Source: an uncultured Spirochaetales bacterium (GTDB lineage Bacteria > Spirochaetota > Spirochaetia > Sphaerochaetales > Sphaerochaetaceae). Taken from it: DNA of 26,142 nucleotides. Position numbers and translations under genes: made by a program. Shown here piece after piece: positions 7,452 to 14,950 of this stretch; position 1 is the first letter of the stretch; each line of letters starts with the position of its first letter. The notes under the pieces were generated by a model. It was not told the DNA's origin and made no database searches. It was given only the letters and a program-made list of their open reading frames with translations. The DNA lies in assembly GCA_949292445.1 (NCBI GenBank), contig CASEZU010000117.1, positions 1 through 26,142 on the forward strand, given 5' to 3'.

Positions 7452-9149
7452 TTATTTTGCAGGTTTCTCTGCCTTCCTCTTTATGAGTTCCTTGCCGGAT
7501 GTCACGACAATTGTGACTCCGAGAACCATCAGGAGAACAGCGACGATGAGCTGCAGGCCTTCCATCATGAATACGCCCGTTCCGGCCCCAAATGCTTTCA
7601 CAAGCGATATGAATTTCTGCACGAGTGCGGAGAATGTGACGATGAGCATGATCACGAACGGCGGCACAAGTGTCCTCATCTCCCTTCCTGTGACCTTGAG
7701 GAACACACAGAGCGTGATGAGCACGAGGGCGCTCAGGAGCTGGTTTGCGCTTCCGAAAAGCGGCCAGATGTTGGAGTAGCCCACCTGTGTGAGGATGTAG
7801 CCGAAGACGAGCGTGATGAGCGTCGCGAAGTACTTGTTGCAGAGAACCTTCCTCCATGCCGGGGCATTCTTCATGTCATCCACGCTGAAAAGCTCCTGGA
7901 ATGACATGCGCCCGATGCGTGCCACTGAGTCAAGCGTTGTGAATGCAAGGGCTGAGACACACATTGTCATGAAGCTCTGGGCGACGAAAACAGGGATTCC
8001 GAACATCTCAAGGAATCCTGCGACACCGGAGGAGAAGATCTGGAAAGGTGTACCGACCGCAGCTGTCCCATCCGCACCTGCGGCTGCACCGGCAACGCAG
8101 AGCGCGATGATTGCGAGGAGGCTTTCGAGGATCATGGCTCCGTAGCCAACCTTGAGCATGTCCTTCTCATTGGATATCGTCTTTGAGGATGTTCCCGAGG
8201 ACACGAGGCTGTGGAAGCCGGAGACGGCACCGCATGCGACTGTGACGAAGAGAATCGGGAAGAGTGTTCCAAGCTGAGGATTGTTGAAGCCTGTGAACGG
8301 CTGGAGATTCATTGTCGGGTGAGCGAAGACAAGTCCGATCACAGCACCTGCTATCATGCCGATGAACATGAATGTCGACATGTAGTCCCTCGGCTGCATC
8401 AGAAGCCACATCGGCAGAACCGCGGCAACGAAGATGAAGGCGAATGCGAAGTAGATCCAGCCGTCCTTTCCGGCAAGGATCGGCATGTTCATGCCGCAGA
8501 CAAATGCGAGGACTGTGAAGACAAGCCCGAGCACGACTTCCTTCCATCCTGTGAATCTGGCCTTATGCTGGATAAGTCCCACCACAACTGCGAAGAGGAT
8601 GAAGAAGACGGAGATACTTCCCGCCGCTCCGTTCACAGTGGCGCTGGGGGAGAGCGTCTCCACTCCGTCAACGACTGTGTAGGCGTTGAATGTGTCTGCA
8701 ACCATGTCCGCAAATGCCGCGATGACGATGAGCGTGAAAAGCCAGCAGAAACCCAGAAAGAGCTTGCGTCCGGTTTTGCCGATATACTTCTCGATCAGAA
8801 GTCCCATCGACTTTCCGTCGTTCTTCACACTGGCGTAAAGGGCTCCGAAATCCGTAACGGCTCCGAAGAAGATGCCTCCGATGACGATCCACAGGAAAAC
8901 GGGAACCCATCCGAATACAGCTGCCTGGATGGCTCCTGTCACAGGACCGGCACCGGCTATCGAGGAGAACTGGTGGGCGAAGACGGTCCATCCATCGGTG
9001 GGCACATAGTCCTGCCCATCGTTGTGTGTCACTGCGGGAGTCTTGGCCTTCGGGTCGATCCCCCATTTCTTCGCCAGCCAGCGTCCGTAGAGCACATATG
9101 CCGCAACAAGACATACGGCGGCGATCAATACTATTACAAGAGTATTCAT
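7452..9149 (-). CDS. cstA: Carbon starvation protein CstA-type transporter
   Basis: A 565-residue polytopic membrane protein of the CstA family, whose characterised members import pyruvate or peptides during carbon limitation. The N-terminal region has the family hallmark DGWTVFAHQFSSIAGAGPV (about residues 52-70), then FGWVPVFLWIVIGGIFFGAVTD; the centre has GAVSGFHSLVSSGTSSK; and NKYFATLITLVFGYILTQVGYSNIWPLFGSANQ lies in the last third. It is shorter than the roughly 700-residue E. coli protein but fits the shorter form common in other phyla. There is no Shine-Dalgarno site before ATG 9149; a weak TTTACC-N17-TAGAGT promoter would give a one-base leader. It ends convergently with the acetyltransferase, 10 bases away, with a strong terminator inside that gene. 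The substrate in this organism is not proven. Confidence 0.93.
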   Translation of the reverse strand: MNTLVIVLIAAVCLVAAYVLYGRWLAKKWGIDPKAKTPAVTHNDGQDYVPTDGWTVFAHQFSSIAGAGPVTGAIQAAVFGWVPVFLWIVIGGIFFGAVTDFGALYASVKNDGKSMGLLIEKYIGKTGRKLFLGFCWLFTLIVIAAFADMVADTFNAYTVVDGVETLSPSATVNGAAGSISVFFILFAVVVGLIQHKARFTGWKEVVLGLVFTVLAFVCGMNMPILAGKDGWIYFAFAFIFVAAVLPMWLLMQPRDYMSTFMFIGMIAGAVIGLVFAHPTMNLQPFTGFNNPQLGTLFPILFVTVACGAVSGFHSLVSSGTSSKTISNEKDMLKVGYGAMILESLLAIIALCVAGAAAGADGTAAVGTPFQIFSSGVAGFLEMFGIPVFVAQSFMTMCVSALAFTTLDSVARIGRMSFQELFSVDDMKNAPAWRKVLCNKYFATLITLVFGYILTQVGYSNIWPLFGSANQLLSALVLITLCVFLKVTGREMRTLVPPFVIMLIVTFSALVQKFISLVKAFGAGTGVFMMEGLQLIVAVLLMVLGVTIVVTSGKELIKRKAEKPAK

Positions 9150-9346
9150 GGTTCGGACTCTACTGCTTTCTTTTTTTCAGGTAAAGCGTTTTGAAGGCGG
9201 GAATTGAAAGAAAAATATATTTTATCTGCGGTTCAGCTGCTGATTTTATAGCCGCGGAATCAGTGGCTGTGCCGGAAATCCTCTCCGCGTCATGCTTTAC
9301 CTCTGTTTGAAAGCGTAAAGACGCGGCGGGGTATGGTGAGATGACG
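9150..9346 (-). promoter_or_regulatory. Upstream region of cstA with a weak promoter next to the start
   Basis: On the minus strand, TTTACC (9185-9180) and TAGAGT (9162-9157) are 17 bases apart, each matching consensus at four of six positions, and would start transcription at about 9150, one base before ATG. Further upstream, AT-rich -10-like strings (TAAAAT near 9220, TATAAA near 9248) could serve a longer transcript. I see no gene or known riboswitch in this stretch. Confidence 0.3.
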
Positions 9347-9372
9347 AAAAACGGCCGGTTCATTCCCGGCCG
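9347..9372 (-). terminator. Intrinsic terminator of the YbjN-like gene
   Basis: On the minus strand, CGGCCGG (9372-9366), a 7-base loop and CCGGCCG (9358-9352) form a perfect GC stem followed by TTTTT (9351-9347). It lies just beyond the stop of the minus-strand gene that ends at 9393. Confidence 0.88.
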
Positions 9373-9392
9373 CATGGAATCAGTGACTTTTG

Positions 9393-9863
9393 CTACATGG
9401 CTCCTTCGCCGATGAGATAGTCAGTGAAGACGTCGGATTCCTCCAGGAAGTCCTCCATGCTGCGCAGAAGCACATCATCATCGATTCCATCTGCAGAGAT
9501 GGGGAGGGCATAATCGGCGTAGAACGTGCGCTTTGCCGGCTCGTAATAGCATCGGATCGTGAACATCATCCTGTTGCTCTCGTTCATCAGTTCATAGGCT
9601 TTTTCCGAGGTGACGTTTTCCGTGGCTCCCCATCCGCTCTGGATGAGGATCATGCCGTCGCTGACATAATCCATCAGAATCCAGTATTCCATACCATACT
9701 GATCCGTGATGATCGGGTCGCCGTATTCATCGATGTAGGTCTCATAGCCTGCATTGGAAAAAAGTGCTTCGAGATTCTCTGCGTTTACGTCCTCAACCGA
9801 CATGGCGGCAAGAGGTATGAGGAGCAGGAAAAGGAGAGCAGAAACAAAAATGATCTTTTTCAT
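9393..9863 (-). CDS. Exported YbjN-like domain protein
   Basis: A 156-residue protein with a cleavable-looking signal peptide (MKKIIFVSALLFLLLIPLAA, then MS), followed by one compact domain. That domain shows the alternating pattern of the YbjN family, which has a type III secretion chaperone-like fold: NLEALFSNAGYETYIDEYGD, then YWILMDY, MILIQSGWG, KAYELMNESNRMMFTIRCYY, FYADYALPISADGIDDDVL and a final helix LLRSMEDFLEES. YbjN-like proteins are linked to stress and regulation in enterobacteria, but exported forms have no settled function. The ATG at 9863 has no Shine-Dalgarno site; an extended -10 lies exactly six bases upstream. The gene is monocistronic, with its own strong terminator. Domain assignment is by pattern only and moderately sure; the gene itself is well supported. 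Confidence 0.75.
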   Translation of the reverse strand: MKKIIFVSALLFLLLIPLAAMSVEDVNAENLEALFSNAGYETYIDEYGDPIITDQYGMEYWILMDYVSDGMILIQSGWGATENVTSEKAYELMNESNRMMFTIRCYYEPAKRTFYADYALPISADGIDDDVLLRSMEDFLEESDVFTDYLIGEGAM

Positions 9864-9869
9864 GAATAT

Positions 9870-9878
9870 AGATTAGCA
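9870..9878 (-). promoter_or_regulatory. Extended -10 promoter of the YbjN-like gene, leaderless
   Basis: On the minus strand TGC-TAATCT is an extended -10 element, followed by six bases and ATG 9863. The expected start, seven bases after the hexamer, is the A of the ATG. There is no recognisable -35 at 17-base spacing, as expected for an extended -10 promoter. Confidence 0.55.
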
Positions 9879-9937
9879 CACGGAGGATACCTGGGAAGGA
9901 TTTTGTTGCAGCGGGTAGCCGCAGACATAGCTGGCGG

Positions 9938-9951
9938 TGAATAAATATTCA
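9938..9951. promoter_or_regulatory. ARG-box-like operator, distal
   Basis: TGAATAAATATTCA matches the ArgR/AhrC ARG-box core TGAAT-N4-ATTCA perfectly. It lies 96 bp upstream of a second, similar site, which is about nine helical turns and suits looping by a hexameric arginine repressor. The match extends past the core (CATGAATTTTGGCC here, CAAGAAATTTTAAGGCC at the other copy). Confidence 0.5.
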
Positions 9952-10011
9952 TGAATTTTGGCCGGTATCCCCGGTTTTGGGGGACTTCTTCAGTTTTTTC
10001 TTGCAAAGGTA

Positions 10012-10041
10012 TTGCATATTTGCAGCGAAAGTCTGTATAAA
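10012..10041 (+). promoter_or_regulatory. Promoter of the amino-acid ABC/LarA/aminotransferase operon
   Basis: TTGCAT (10012-10017) and TATAAA (10036-10041) are 18 bases apart. The start is expected near 10048, giving a leader of about 39 bases that ends in a good Shine-Dalgarno site. The -10 lies inside the proximal ARG-box-like sequence, so repressor bound there would exclude RNA polymerase. Confidence 0.6.
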
Positions 10042-10047
10042 TATTCA
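10034..10047. promoter_or_regulatory. ARG-box-like operator, proximal, overlapping the -10
   Basis: TGTATAAATATTCA differs from the distal copy at one base of fourteen and keeps the AAAT centre and ATTCA half-site. It covers the TATAAA -10 and the predicted start region of the transporter operon. Regulation by an ArgR/AhrC homologue is inferred; no such gene is in the window. Confidence 0.5.
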
Positions 10048-10086
10048 AGAAATTTTAAGGCCAGCATTTGCGGTCGGGAGAGATAT

Positions 10087-10899
10087 ATGAAGAAGATTTC
10101 CAAGGTAATTGCTTTAGCGCTCGTTCTCATGGCACTGCCTGCCATGATCTTCGCATCCGGAGCTTCCGAGGGCACAGTCCTCGAGGACATCAAGGCAAGC
10201 GGAAAGCTCGTTGTCGGAACAGAGGCTCAGTATGCACCTTATGAGTTCAAGGATATGAACGCGAATATTGTCGGCTGCGATATGTTCCTCGCACAGCAGA
10301 TCGCTGACGCGCTCGGAGTCGAGCTCGAGATCGTCGATATGTCATTCGACGGAATCATTCCTGCTGTCCAGGCCGGCCAGGTGGATCTTGGAATAGCCGC
10401 TTTCACCAACACTCCGGAGAGGACAGAGGTGATCGATTTCTCCGCCATCTATGAGGAGAGCCTCCAGTATCTCGTCGTAGCGGCGGGCAATGAGGATGTA
10501 TATACGACAAAGGAGTCCCTCGCAGGAAAGAAGGTCGGCGCACAGAGGGGAACAATACAGTCCCAGCTCATAATGAAGGTGCTTCCTGATTCGGAGCTTT
10601 TCGAGCTTGCGAAGTACCCTGAGCTCGCGCTCGAGGTCCAGAACGGCAATATTGCGGGTCTCGTCGTCGATGCTGCTGTCGGTGATTCCATCGTCGCTTC
10701 CAGCGATGGCAAGCTCGCTGTCGCGAATTTCGTCTTCGACTCCGCTGAGGCCAACTTCGGAAAGTCCGTCGTGATCCAGAAGGGAAATGATGATCTTGTC
10801 GCTGAAGTGAATAAGGTTATCGAGAGGGTTGTCAGCGATGGTTCCTACCAGAAGGCATGGGACGAGGCTGTTGCTCTCCAGAAGGAACTCGGACTCTGA
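10087..10899 (+). CDS. Amino-acid ABC transporter, periplasmic binding protein
   Basis: A 270-residue type II binding protein of the polar amino acid family (SBP_bac_3). The signal peptide MKKISKVIALALVLMALPA is followed by MIFASGASEG; it has no Cys lipobox, so the mature protein is probably free in the periplasm. The family start GKLVVGTEAQYAPYEF, the FDGIIPAVQAGQVDLGIAAFTNTPERTEVIDFS segment, the AQRGT loop whose Arg region contacts the ligand carboxylate, and VVDAAVGD, carrying the Asp for the alpha-amino group, are all visible. The frame is open further upstream, but ATG 10087 has GGGAGAG at good spacing and begins the signal peptide. The stop overlaps the permease ATG by one base. The ARG-box-like operators suggest arginine or a related basic amino acid; this is inference. 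Confidence 0.93.
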   Translation: MKKISKVIALALVLMALPAMIFASGASEGTVLEDIKASGKLVVGTEAQYAPYEFKDMNANIVGCDMFLAQQIADALGVELEIVDMSFDGIIPAVQAGQVDLGIAAFTNTPERTEVIDFSAIYEESLQYLVVAAGNEDVYTTKESLAGKKVGAQRGTIQSQLIMKVLPDSELFELAKYPELALEVQNGNIAGLVVDAAVGDSIVASSDGKLAVANFVFDSAEANFGKSVVIQKGNDDLVAEVNKVIERVVSDGSYQKAWDEAVALQKELGL

Positions 10900-11594
10900 T
10901 GGGATTCTTTGAGCAGATAATCGTGATTCTCGGGAGGTATTCGACATACTTCCTGGACGGAGTCAAGAATACTCTTATAATTGCTGCCCTGAGCGTTGTG
11001 CTGGGGGCAGTTTTCGGTACATTGATGGCGATAATGCGAATGTGCAGGATAAAGCCGCTCAAGTGGTTTGCCGCCGCATATATCGAGTTCGTCCGCGGAA
11101 CTCCGCTGATGGTCCAGCTGATGTTCATCTTCTACGGCCTGCCGATGGCAGGAATAGAATTTCCGGATGTCCCGTGGATTCCCAACTTCTCCCGCTTCAT
11201 GGCTGGAGTCGTTGCCATGAGCATCAACAGCTGCGCGTATGTCGCTGAGGTCATCCGTTCCGGTATACAGGCTGTTGATGACGGCCAGATGGAAGCGGCA
11301 AGGAGCATCGGATTCAAGTACGGTGAGTCGATGAGGCTCGTCATACTCCCGCAGGCGATAAGGAACATCCTTCCCGCCCTCGGAAACGAGTTCGTCACAG
11401 TCATCAAGGAGTCTTCGATCGTCTCGGTCATCGGAATTTCCGATCTCATGTATGGCACGAACGGAGTCATTGCCCTCACATACAGGAGCCTTCCCTGCCT
11501 TGCCATCGCCGCATGCATCTATTTTATTCTTACATTCATCAGCAGCCGTCTTATAGCGCTGCTTGAAAAGAGGATGAGACATGGAAGGAAATGA
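10899..11594 (+). CDS. Amino-acid ABC transporter, permease
   Basis: A 231-residue inner-membrane subunit of the HisMQ/GlnP type. YFLDGVKNTLIIAALSVVLG is the family's first helix region, YIEFVRGTPLMVQLMFIFYG follows, and EVIRSGIQAVDDGQMEAARS then IGF is the EAA coupling loop that docks on the ATPase. Only one permease gene is present, so the channel is presumably a homodimer. The start at 10899 overlaps the binding-protein stop (TGATG), and an AAGGA about 13 bases upstream is too far for strong independent initiation, so translation is probably coupled. The end overlaps the ATPase gene by 14 bases. The open frame continues upstream of 10899, but that part would overlap the binding-protein gene. 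Confidence 0.93.
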   Translation: MGFFEQIIVILGRYSTYFLDGVKNTLIIAALSVVLGAVFGTLMAIMRMCRIKPLKWFAAAYIEFVRGTPLMVQLMFIFYGLPMAGIEFPDVPWIPNFSRFMAGVVAMSINSCAYVAEVIRSGIQAVDDGQMEAARSIGFKYGESMRLVILPQAIRNILPALGNEFVTVIKESSIVSVIGISDLMYGTNGVIALTYRSLPCLAIAACIYFILTFISSRLIALLEKRMRHGRK

Positions 11595-12318
11595 CATCAT
11601 ACAGGTAAGGGGCCTCTGCAAGAATTTCGGCAATCTCCGCGTTCTGGATGACATATCCACCGATTTCAAGGAGAAGCAGGTCGTCTCGATCATAGGGCCT
11701 TCCGGCGGCGGAAAGAGTACATTCCTCCGCTGCCTCAACCTCCTTGAGACCCCAACTGCCGGCAAGGTCATATTCGACGGTGTCGATCTCTGCGGAGCAA
11801 AGGTTGACATCAACGTGCACAGGCAGAAGATCGGGATGGTCTTCCAGCACTTCAATCTCTTCAACAACATGAACGTGCTGCGCAATCTCACTGTCGCACC
11901 GATGAAGATCAAGGACATGCCGAAGGAAGAGGCGGAGGAGAAGGCCATCAGCCTTCTGAAGAGAATGGGGCTTGAGGACAAGGTCAGCTCCTATCCGTCG
12001 CAGCTTTCCGGCGGGCAGAAGCAGAGGATAGCCATTGTCCGTTCACTCATGATGGAGCCGGAGGTGATGCTCTTCGATGAACCTACGAGCGCCCTCGATC
12101 CCGAGATGATCGGGGAGGTTCTTGATGTCATCAAGCAGCTTGCCGTGGAGGGCATGACGATGATCATCGTCACCCATGAGATGAGATTTGCAAGGGAAGT
12201 CAGCAACAGAATCCTCTTCCTCGACGGCGGAAAGATCGATGAGGACAGGTCGGCGGCTGAGTTCTTCGATGATCCGCACAGCCCGAGGCTCATCAGCTTC
12301 CTCCAGAAAGTACTTTGA
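11581..12318 (+). CDS. Amino-acid ABC transporter, ATP-binding subunit
   Basis: A 245-residue ATPase of the GlnQ/HisP/ArtP type, at the usual family length. Walker A GPSGGGKST (39-47), Q-loop Gln89, signature LSGGQ (142-146), Walker B VMLFDE (162-167), DEPTSALDPE and the H-loop IVTHE are all intact. The residues after the signature read AIVRSL instead of the common AIARAL. It energises the permease encoded just upstream, with which it overlaps by 14 bases; GAGG lies a few bases before ATG 11581. It is followed after 17 bases by the LarA-like gene in the same direction. Confidence 0.95.
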   Translation: MEGNDIIQVRGLCKNFGNLRVLDDISTDFKEKQVVSIIGPSGGGKSTFLRCLNLLETPTAGKVIFDGVDLCGAKVDINVHRQKIGMVFQHFNLFNNMNVLRNLTVAPMKIKDMPKEEAEEKAISLLKRMGLEDKVSSYPSQLSGGQKQRIAIVRSLMMEPEVMLFDEPTSALDPEMIGEVLDVIKQLAVEGMTMIIVTHEMRFAREVSNRILFLDGGKIDEDRSAAEFFDDPHSPRLISFLQKVL

Positions 12319-12335
12319 TAAAGGCCAGATAAGCA

Positions 12336-13619
12336 ATGAAGAAGAATTACCAGTTCAGATATGGCAGCTCGGCTGTCACGATTCCTGTTGAGGAGGATCA
12401 GGTCATCGGCGTGATTGAAGGAAACAGCGTCGAGCCAGTCTCCGATGTCGGCAGCACGCTTTACAAAGCGCTCGATGCTCCGATCGGAACAGAGCCGCTG
12501 GAGGCTGTTGCTTCCGCCGCTTCCTCCATCGTCATCGTCGTGAGTGATATGACGCGTTTCTGGATGAGGCAGGATATAATCGTCCCGCGCCTTGTCGATT
12601 ATCTCGTGACAAGATGCGGCAAGTCATACGCGGACCTGGAGATTGTTATCGCTACAGGAACCCATGTAGGCGGATCGGAGGAGGAGCTGAGGACGCTTGT
12701 CACATCCGATATCTATGACAAGGTCAGGACAGTCAACCATGACTGCAGGTCAGAGGATCTCGTCTATCTCGGCACGACGGAATATGGTACGCCCGTCATG
12801 GTAAACGGCGATGCCGCGAGGGCGGATCTCGTAATCTGCCTCGGTGCTGCTACATACCATGTCATGGCCGGATTCGGCGGAGGCCGCAAGAGCATCCTTC
12901 CCGGCATCTCCGGTCTCGAGACGATCAAGCACAACCATGCATACAGCCTTGCTCCTGACAAGTTCATAACCAATCCCGCGATCGGCAACGGCGTTCTCAG
13001 CGGCAATCCTCTTCATGAGGATATGTGCCAGGCGGCGGCAATGATGAAGAATCTTTTCATGATCACGCTTGTGACTGATACGGAGTTCAGGCTCACATCA
13101 ATCTATGCCGGCCACTGGAGGACTTCCTGGGAGGCTGCATGCGAGGAAGTGAGGAGGATCTACACCGTCCCAATCGAGAAGAAGGCTGATGTCGTCATAA
13201 CCAGCTGCGGAGGCTATCCCAAGGATGAGTCGCTTTATCAGGGGACGAAGGCGGTCGACAATGTGATCTCGGCACTCAAGGATGGCGGCACACTCGTGCT
13301 TCTGCTTGAGGGGCGCAACGGAGGCGGCAGTCCTGACTACTTCGACTGGATCAGGCCGCTTGTCGGCGGTACTTTCGAAAAGGAGCTGAGAGAGAATTTC
13401 ACTGTCGGCGGCTATATCTTCTTCCTCAACTGCGAGCAGGCTTCCAGATTCAGGATACTAATGTATTCCTCAATACCGGCTGAGACTGTTGCACCGATGG
13501 GAATAAAGGCCTATGACGATCTTGATAAGCTGATGGAAGATGCCGATCTCGAGGGCAAATCCATTTATGTAATACCGACTGGATCAACTGTTCTTCCAGC
13601 TGTCACATCAGAGCATTGA
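12336..13619 (+). CDS. LarA-family (nickel-pincer lactate racemase-like) enzyme
   Basis: A 427-residue LarA homologue, matching the length of characterised members. LarA enzymes racemise or epimerise alpha-hydroxy acids by hydride transfer to a nickel-pincer nucleotide (NPN) covalently bound to Lys. The key residues of L. plantarum LarA have counterparts: SDMTR (Asp71, Arg74), ATGTH (His110), TYHVMAGFGGGRKSILPG (His175 and Lys185, the cofactor-tethering position) and IKHNH (His199/His201, nickel ligand). A weak AAAGG lies 11 bases before ATG 12336. Its place between an amino-acid importer and an aminotransferase suggests a substrate derived from an amino acid, such as a 2-hydroxy acid, rather than simple lactate. 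The NPN synthesis genes larB, larC and larE are absent here and must exist elsewhere if it is active. Confidence 0.9.
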   Translation: MKKNYQFRYGSSAVTIPVEEDQVIGVIEGNSVEPVSDVGSTLYKALDAPIGTEPLEAVASAASSIVIVVSDMTRFWMRQDIIVPRLVDYLVTRCGKSYADLEIVIATGTHVGGSEEELRTLVTSDIYDKVRTVNHDCRSEDLVYLGTTEYGTPVMVNGDAARADLVICLGAATYHVMAGFGGGRKSILPGISGLETIKHNHAYSLAPDKFITNPAIGNGVLSGNPLHEDMCQAAAMMKNLFMITLVTDTEFRLTSIYAGHWRTSWEAACEEVRRIYTVPIEKKADVVITSCGGYPKDESLYQGTKAVDNVISALKDGGTLVLLLEGRNGGGSPDYFDWIRPLVGGTFEKELRENFTVGGYIFFLNCEQASRFRILMYSSIPAETVAPMGIKAYDDLDKLMEDADLEGKSIYVIPTGSTVLPAVTSEH

Positions 13620-13632
13620 TAAGGAGTTCACA

Positions 13633-14820
13633 ATGCCAGAACTGAGCAAAAGAGTAGGTACGTTCACCGATTCTGTCATAAGGCGCATGACGCGCATAAG
13701 CGATGCCTGCCCCGGCAGCATCAATCTTTCCCAGGGGTTCCCTGATTTCGATCCTCCGCGTCCTCTTCTCGATGCGCTTGCAAAGGTAGCTTATGAGGGG
13801 CCGCATCAGTATTCTGTCACGTTCGGAGCCGAGAACTTCAGGGAGGCGCTGGCGAAGAAGGTCGAGAAGACCATGAAGAGGAAGATCGATCCGGAGACGG
13901 AGATCGTCGTCACATGCGGCGGCACTGAGGCGATGATGTGCGCCATGATGACAATCTGCAATCCGGGAGACAAGGTCATGGTGTTTTCCCCGTTCTATGA
14001 GAATTACGGGGCGGATGCCATTCTCTCCGGTGCGACGCCGATCTTCATCCCTCTTGTTCCGCCGGAGTACAAGTTTGACATCTCTCTGATTGAGGAGGGC
14101 TTCAAGGAGGGAGCGAAGGCGATCATTGTCTGCAATCCTTCCAACCCCTGCGGCAAGGTCTTCACAAAAGAGGAGCTGATGGCGATAGGGGAGCTTGCCC
14201 TGAAGTATGACGCATTTGTCGTCACGGACGAGGTTTATGAGCACATCATCTATGCCCCGAATGTCCATGTCGCAGCTGCCTCACTTCCCGGAATGTTCGA
14301 TCATACCATCACCTGCAACTCGCTTTCGAAGACCTATTCGATCACTGGCTGGAGGCTCGGATACCTTATCGGGCCTGAGAACGTCATCGAGGCTGCGAAG
14401 AAAGTCCATGACTTTCTCACTGTCGGAGCTGCGGCTCCGCTGCAGGAGGCTGCTGTCGCAGGCCTGACTCTGCCGGATAGCTACTACGAGGATCTTGGAA
14501 AGCTCTATACGGAGAAGAGGGACTATTTCCTCGCCGGCCTGGACAGGATAGGACTGAAGCACAATGTTCCGCAGGGATCATACTTCGTGCTTGTTGATAT
14601 CCAGGATTTCCTCGACCTGCCGAGATTCCGCGGCTGGTCCGATCTGGAGTTCTGCGAGTGGATGATCACAAATATCGGGGTTGCCGCCGTCCCTGGATCA
14701 AGTTTCTTCCGCGAGGAGGTGAACAACCTAATAAGGCTTCACTTCGCCCGCTCAAAGGAAACTCTGGATGAAGCTCTGCAGCGTCTTTCAAAGCTGAAAG
14801 ATGTATTGGCTGAGGGCTGA
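13633..14820 (+). CDS. Class I/II PLP-dependent aminotransferase
   Basis: A 395-residue fold-type I aminotransferase of the aspartate/aromatic/methionine group. The N-terminal INLSQGFPDFDPP, CGGTEAMM (the phosphate-side turn, 95-102), CNPSNPCGK with Asn168-Asn171 around the cofactor, TDEVYEH with Asp199 binding the pyridine nitrogen, and SLSKTYSITGWRLGY with the Schiff-base Lys233 are all present. The C-terminal RLHFA carries the Arg expected to bind the substrate carboxylate. AAGGAG lies 8 bases before ATG, 13 bases after the LarA-like gene. As the last gene of the operon it probably converts the imported amino acid to its 2-keto acid. Close relatives act on many amino acids, so specificity is open. 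A strong hairpin follows. Confidence 0.93.
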   Translation: MPELSKRVGTFTDSVIRRMTRISDACPGSINLSQGFPDFDPPRPLLDALAKVAYEGPHQYSVTFGAENFREALAKKVEKTMKRKIDPETEIVVTCGGTEAMMCAMMTICNPGDKVMVFSPFYENYGADAILSGATPIFIPLVPPEYKFDISLIEEGFKEGAKAIIVCNPSNPCGKVFTKEELMAIGELALKYDAFVVTDEVYEHIIYAPNVHVAAASLPGMFDHTITCNSLSKTYSITGWRLGYLIGPENVIEAAKKVHDFLTVGAAAPLQEAAVAGLTLPDSYYEDLGKLYTEKRDYFLAGLDRIGLKHNVPQGSYFVLVDIQDFLDLPRFRGWSDLEFCEWMITNIGVAAVPGSSFFREEVNNLIRLHFARSKETLDEALQRLSKLKDVLAEG

Positions 14821-14826
14821 TTTTAA

Positions 14827-14858
14827 TGAAGCCGGCAGGATGGACCTTGCCGGCTTCA
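14827..14858 (+). terminator. Terminator of the ABC/LarA/aminotransferase operon
   Basis: TGAAGCCGGCA (14827-14837) pairs perfectly with TGCCGGCTTCA (14848-14858), giving an 11-bp stem and a 10-base loop, six bases after the stop codon. GTGAATTTTG follows, a modest T-run. Confidence 0.75.
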
Positions 14859-14884
14859 GTGAATTTTGTGTACAGGACTTTTAC

Positions 14885-14900
14885 TCAGTCAATTGAGTTA
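14885..14900. promoter_or_regulatory. Operator-like dyad 1 upstream of the helicase
   Basis: ACTCA-N6-TGAGT, flanked by TTT and TAA. It has the same architecture as the dyad at 14907-14922, shifted by exactly 22 bp (two helical turns), which suggests cooperative binding by a dimeric repressor such as a TetR- or MarR-type protein. The regulator is not identified. Confidence 0.55.
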
Positions 14901-14906
14901 ATTTAC

Positions 14907-14922
14907 TCAATGGAATGAGTAA
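14907..14922. promoter_or_regulatory. Operator-like dyad 2 upstream of the helicase
   Basis: ACTCA-N6-TGAGT, flanked by TTT and AAT. Its left arm overlaps TTTACT (14904-14909), a possible -35 for a weak CATAAT -10 at 14929-14934 (19-base spacer), so bound protein could block that promoter. Confidence 0.55.
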
Positions 14923-14950
14923 TTTTCATAATTCCTGATAACATATTATT

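Noticed and set aside
8211..9194. A 327-codon open frame on the + strand opposite cstA
   Set aside because: Its product is highly charged with no domain pattern and mirrors the membrane-protein codons of cstA, which has clear family motifs. It is an antisense shadow.
9181..9320. Scattered GTAAAGCG (9181), GCTTTAC (9294) and GCGTAAAG (9313) strings upstream of cstA
   Set aside because: The copies are short, irregularly spaced and not aligned to a clear promoter; chance is likely at this length.
9967..9984. CCCC-N6-GGGG hairpin followed by T-rich sequence before the amino-acid operon
   Set aside because: Short stem with a loop rich in T, no run of T directly after it, and it lies upstream of the mapped-by-eye promoter, so no terminator or riboswitch role can be supported.
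10845..11981. A 378-codon open frame on the - strand across the permease and ATPase genes
   Set aside because: Low-complexity, Ser/Arg/His-rich product with no motif; the + strand encodes well-conserved ABC subunits there.
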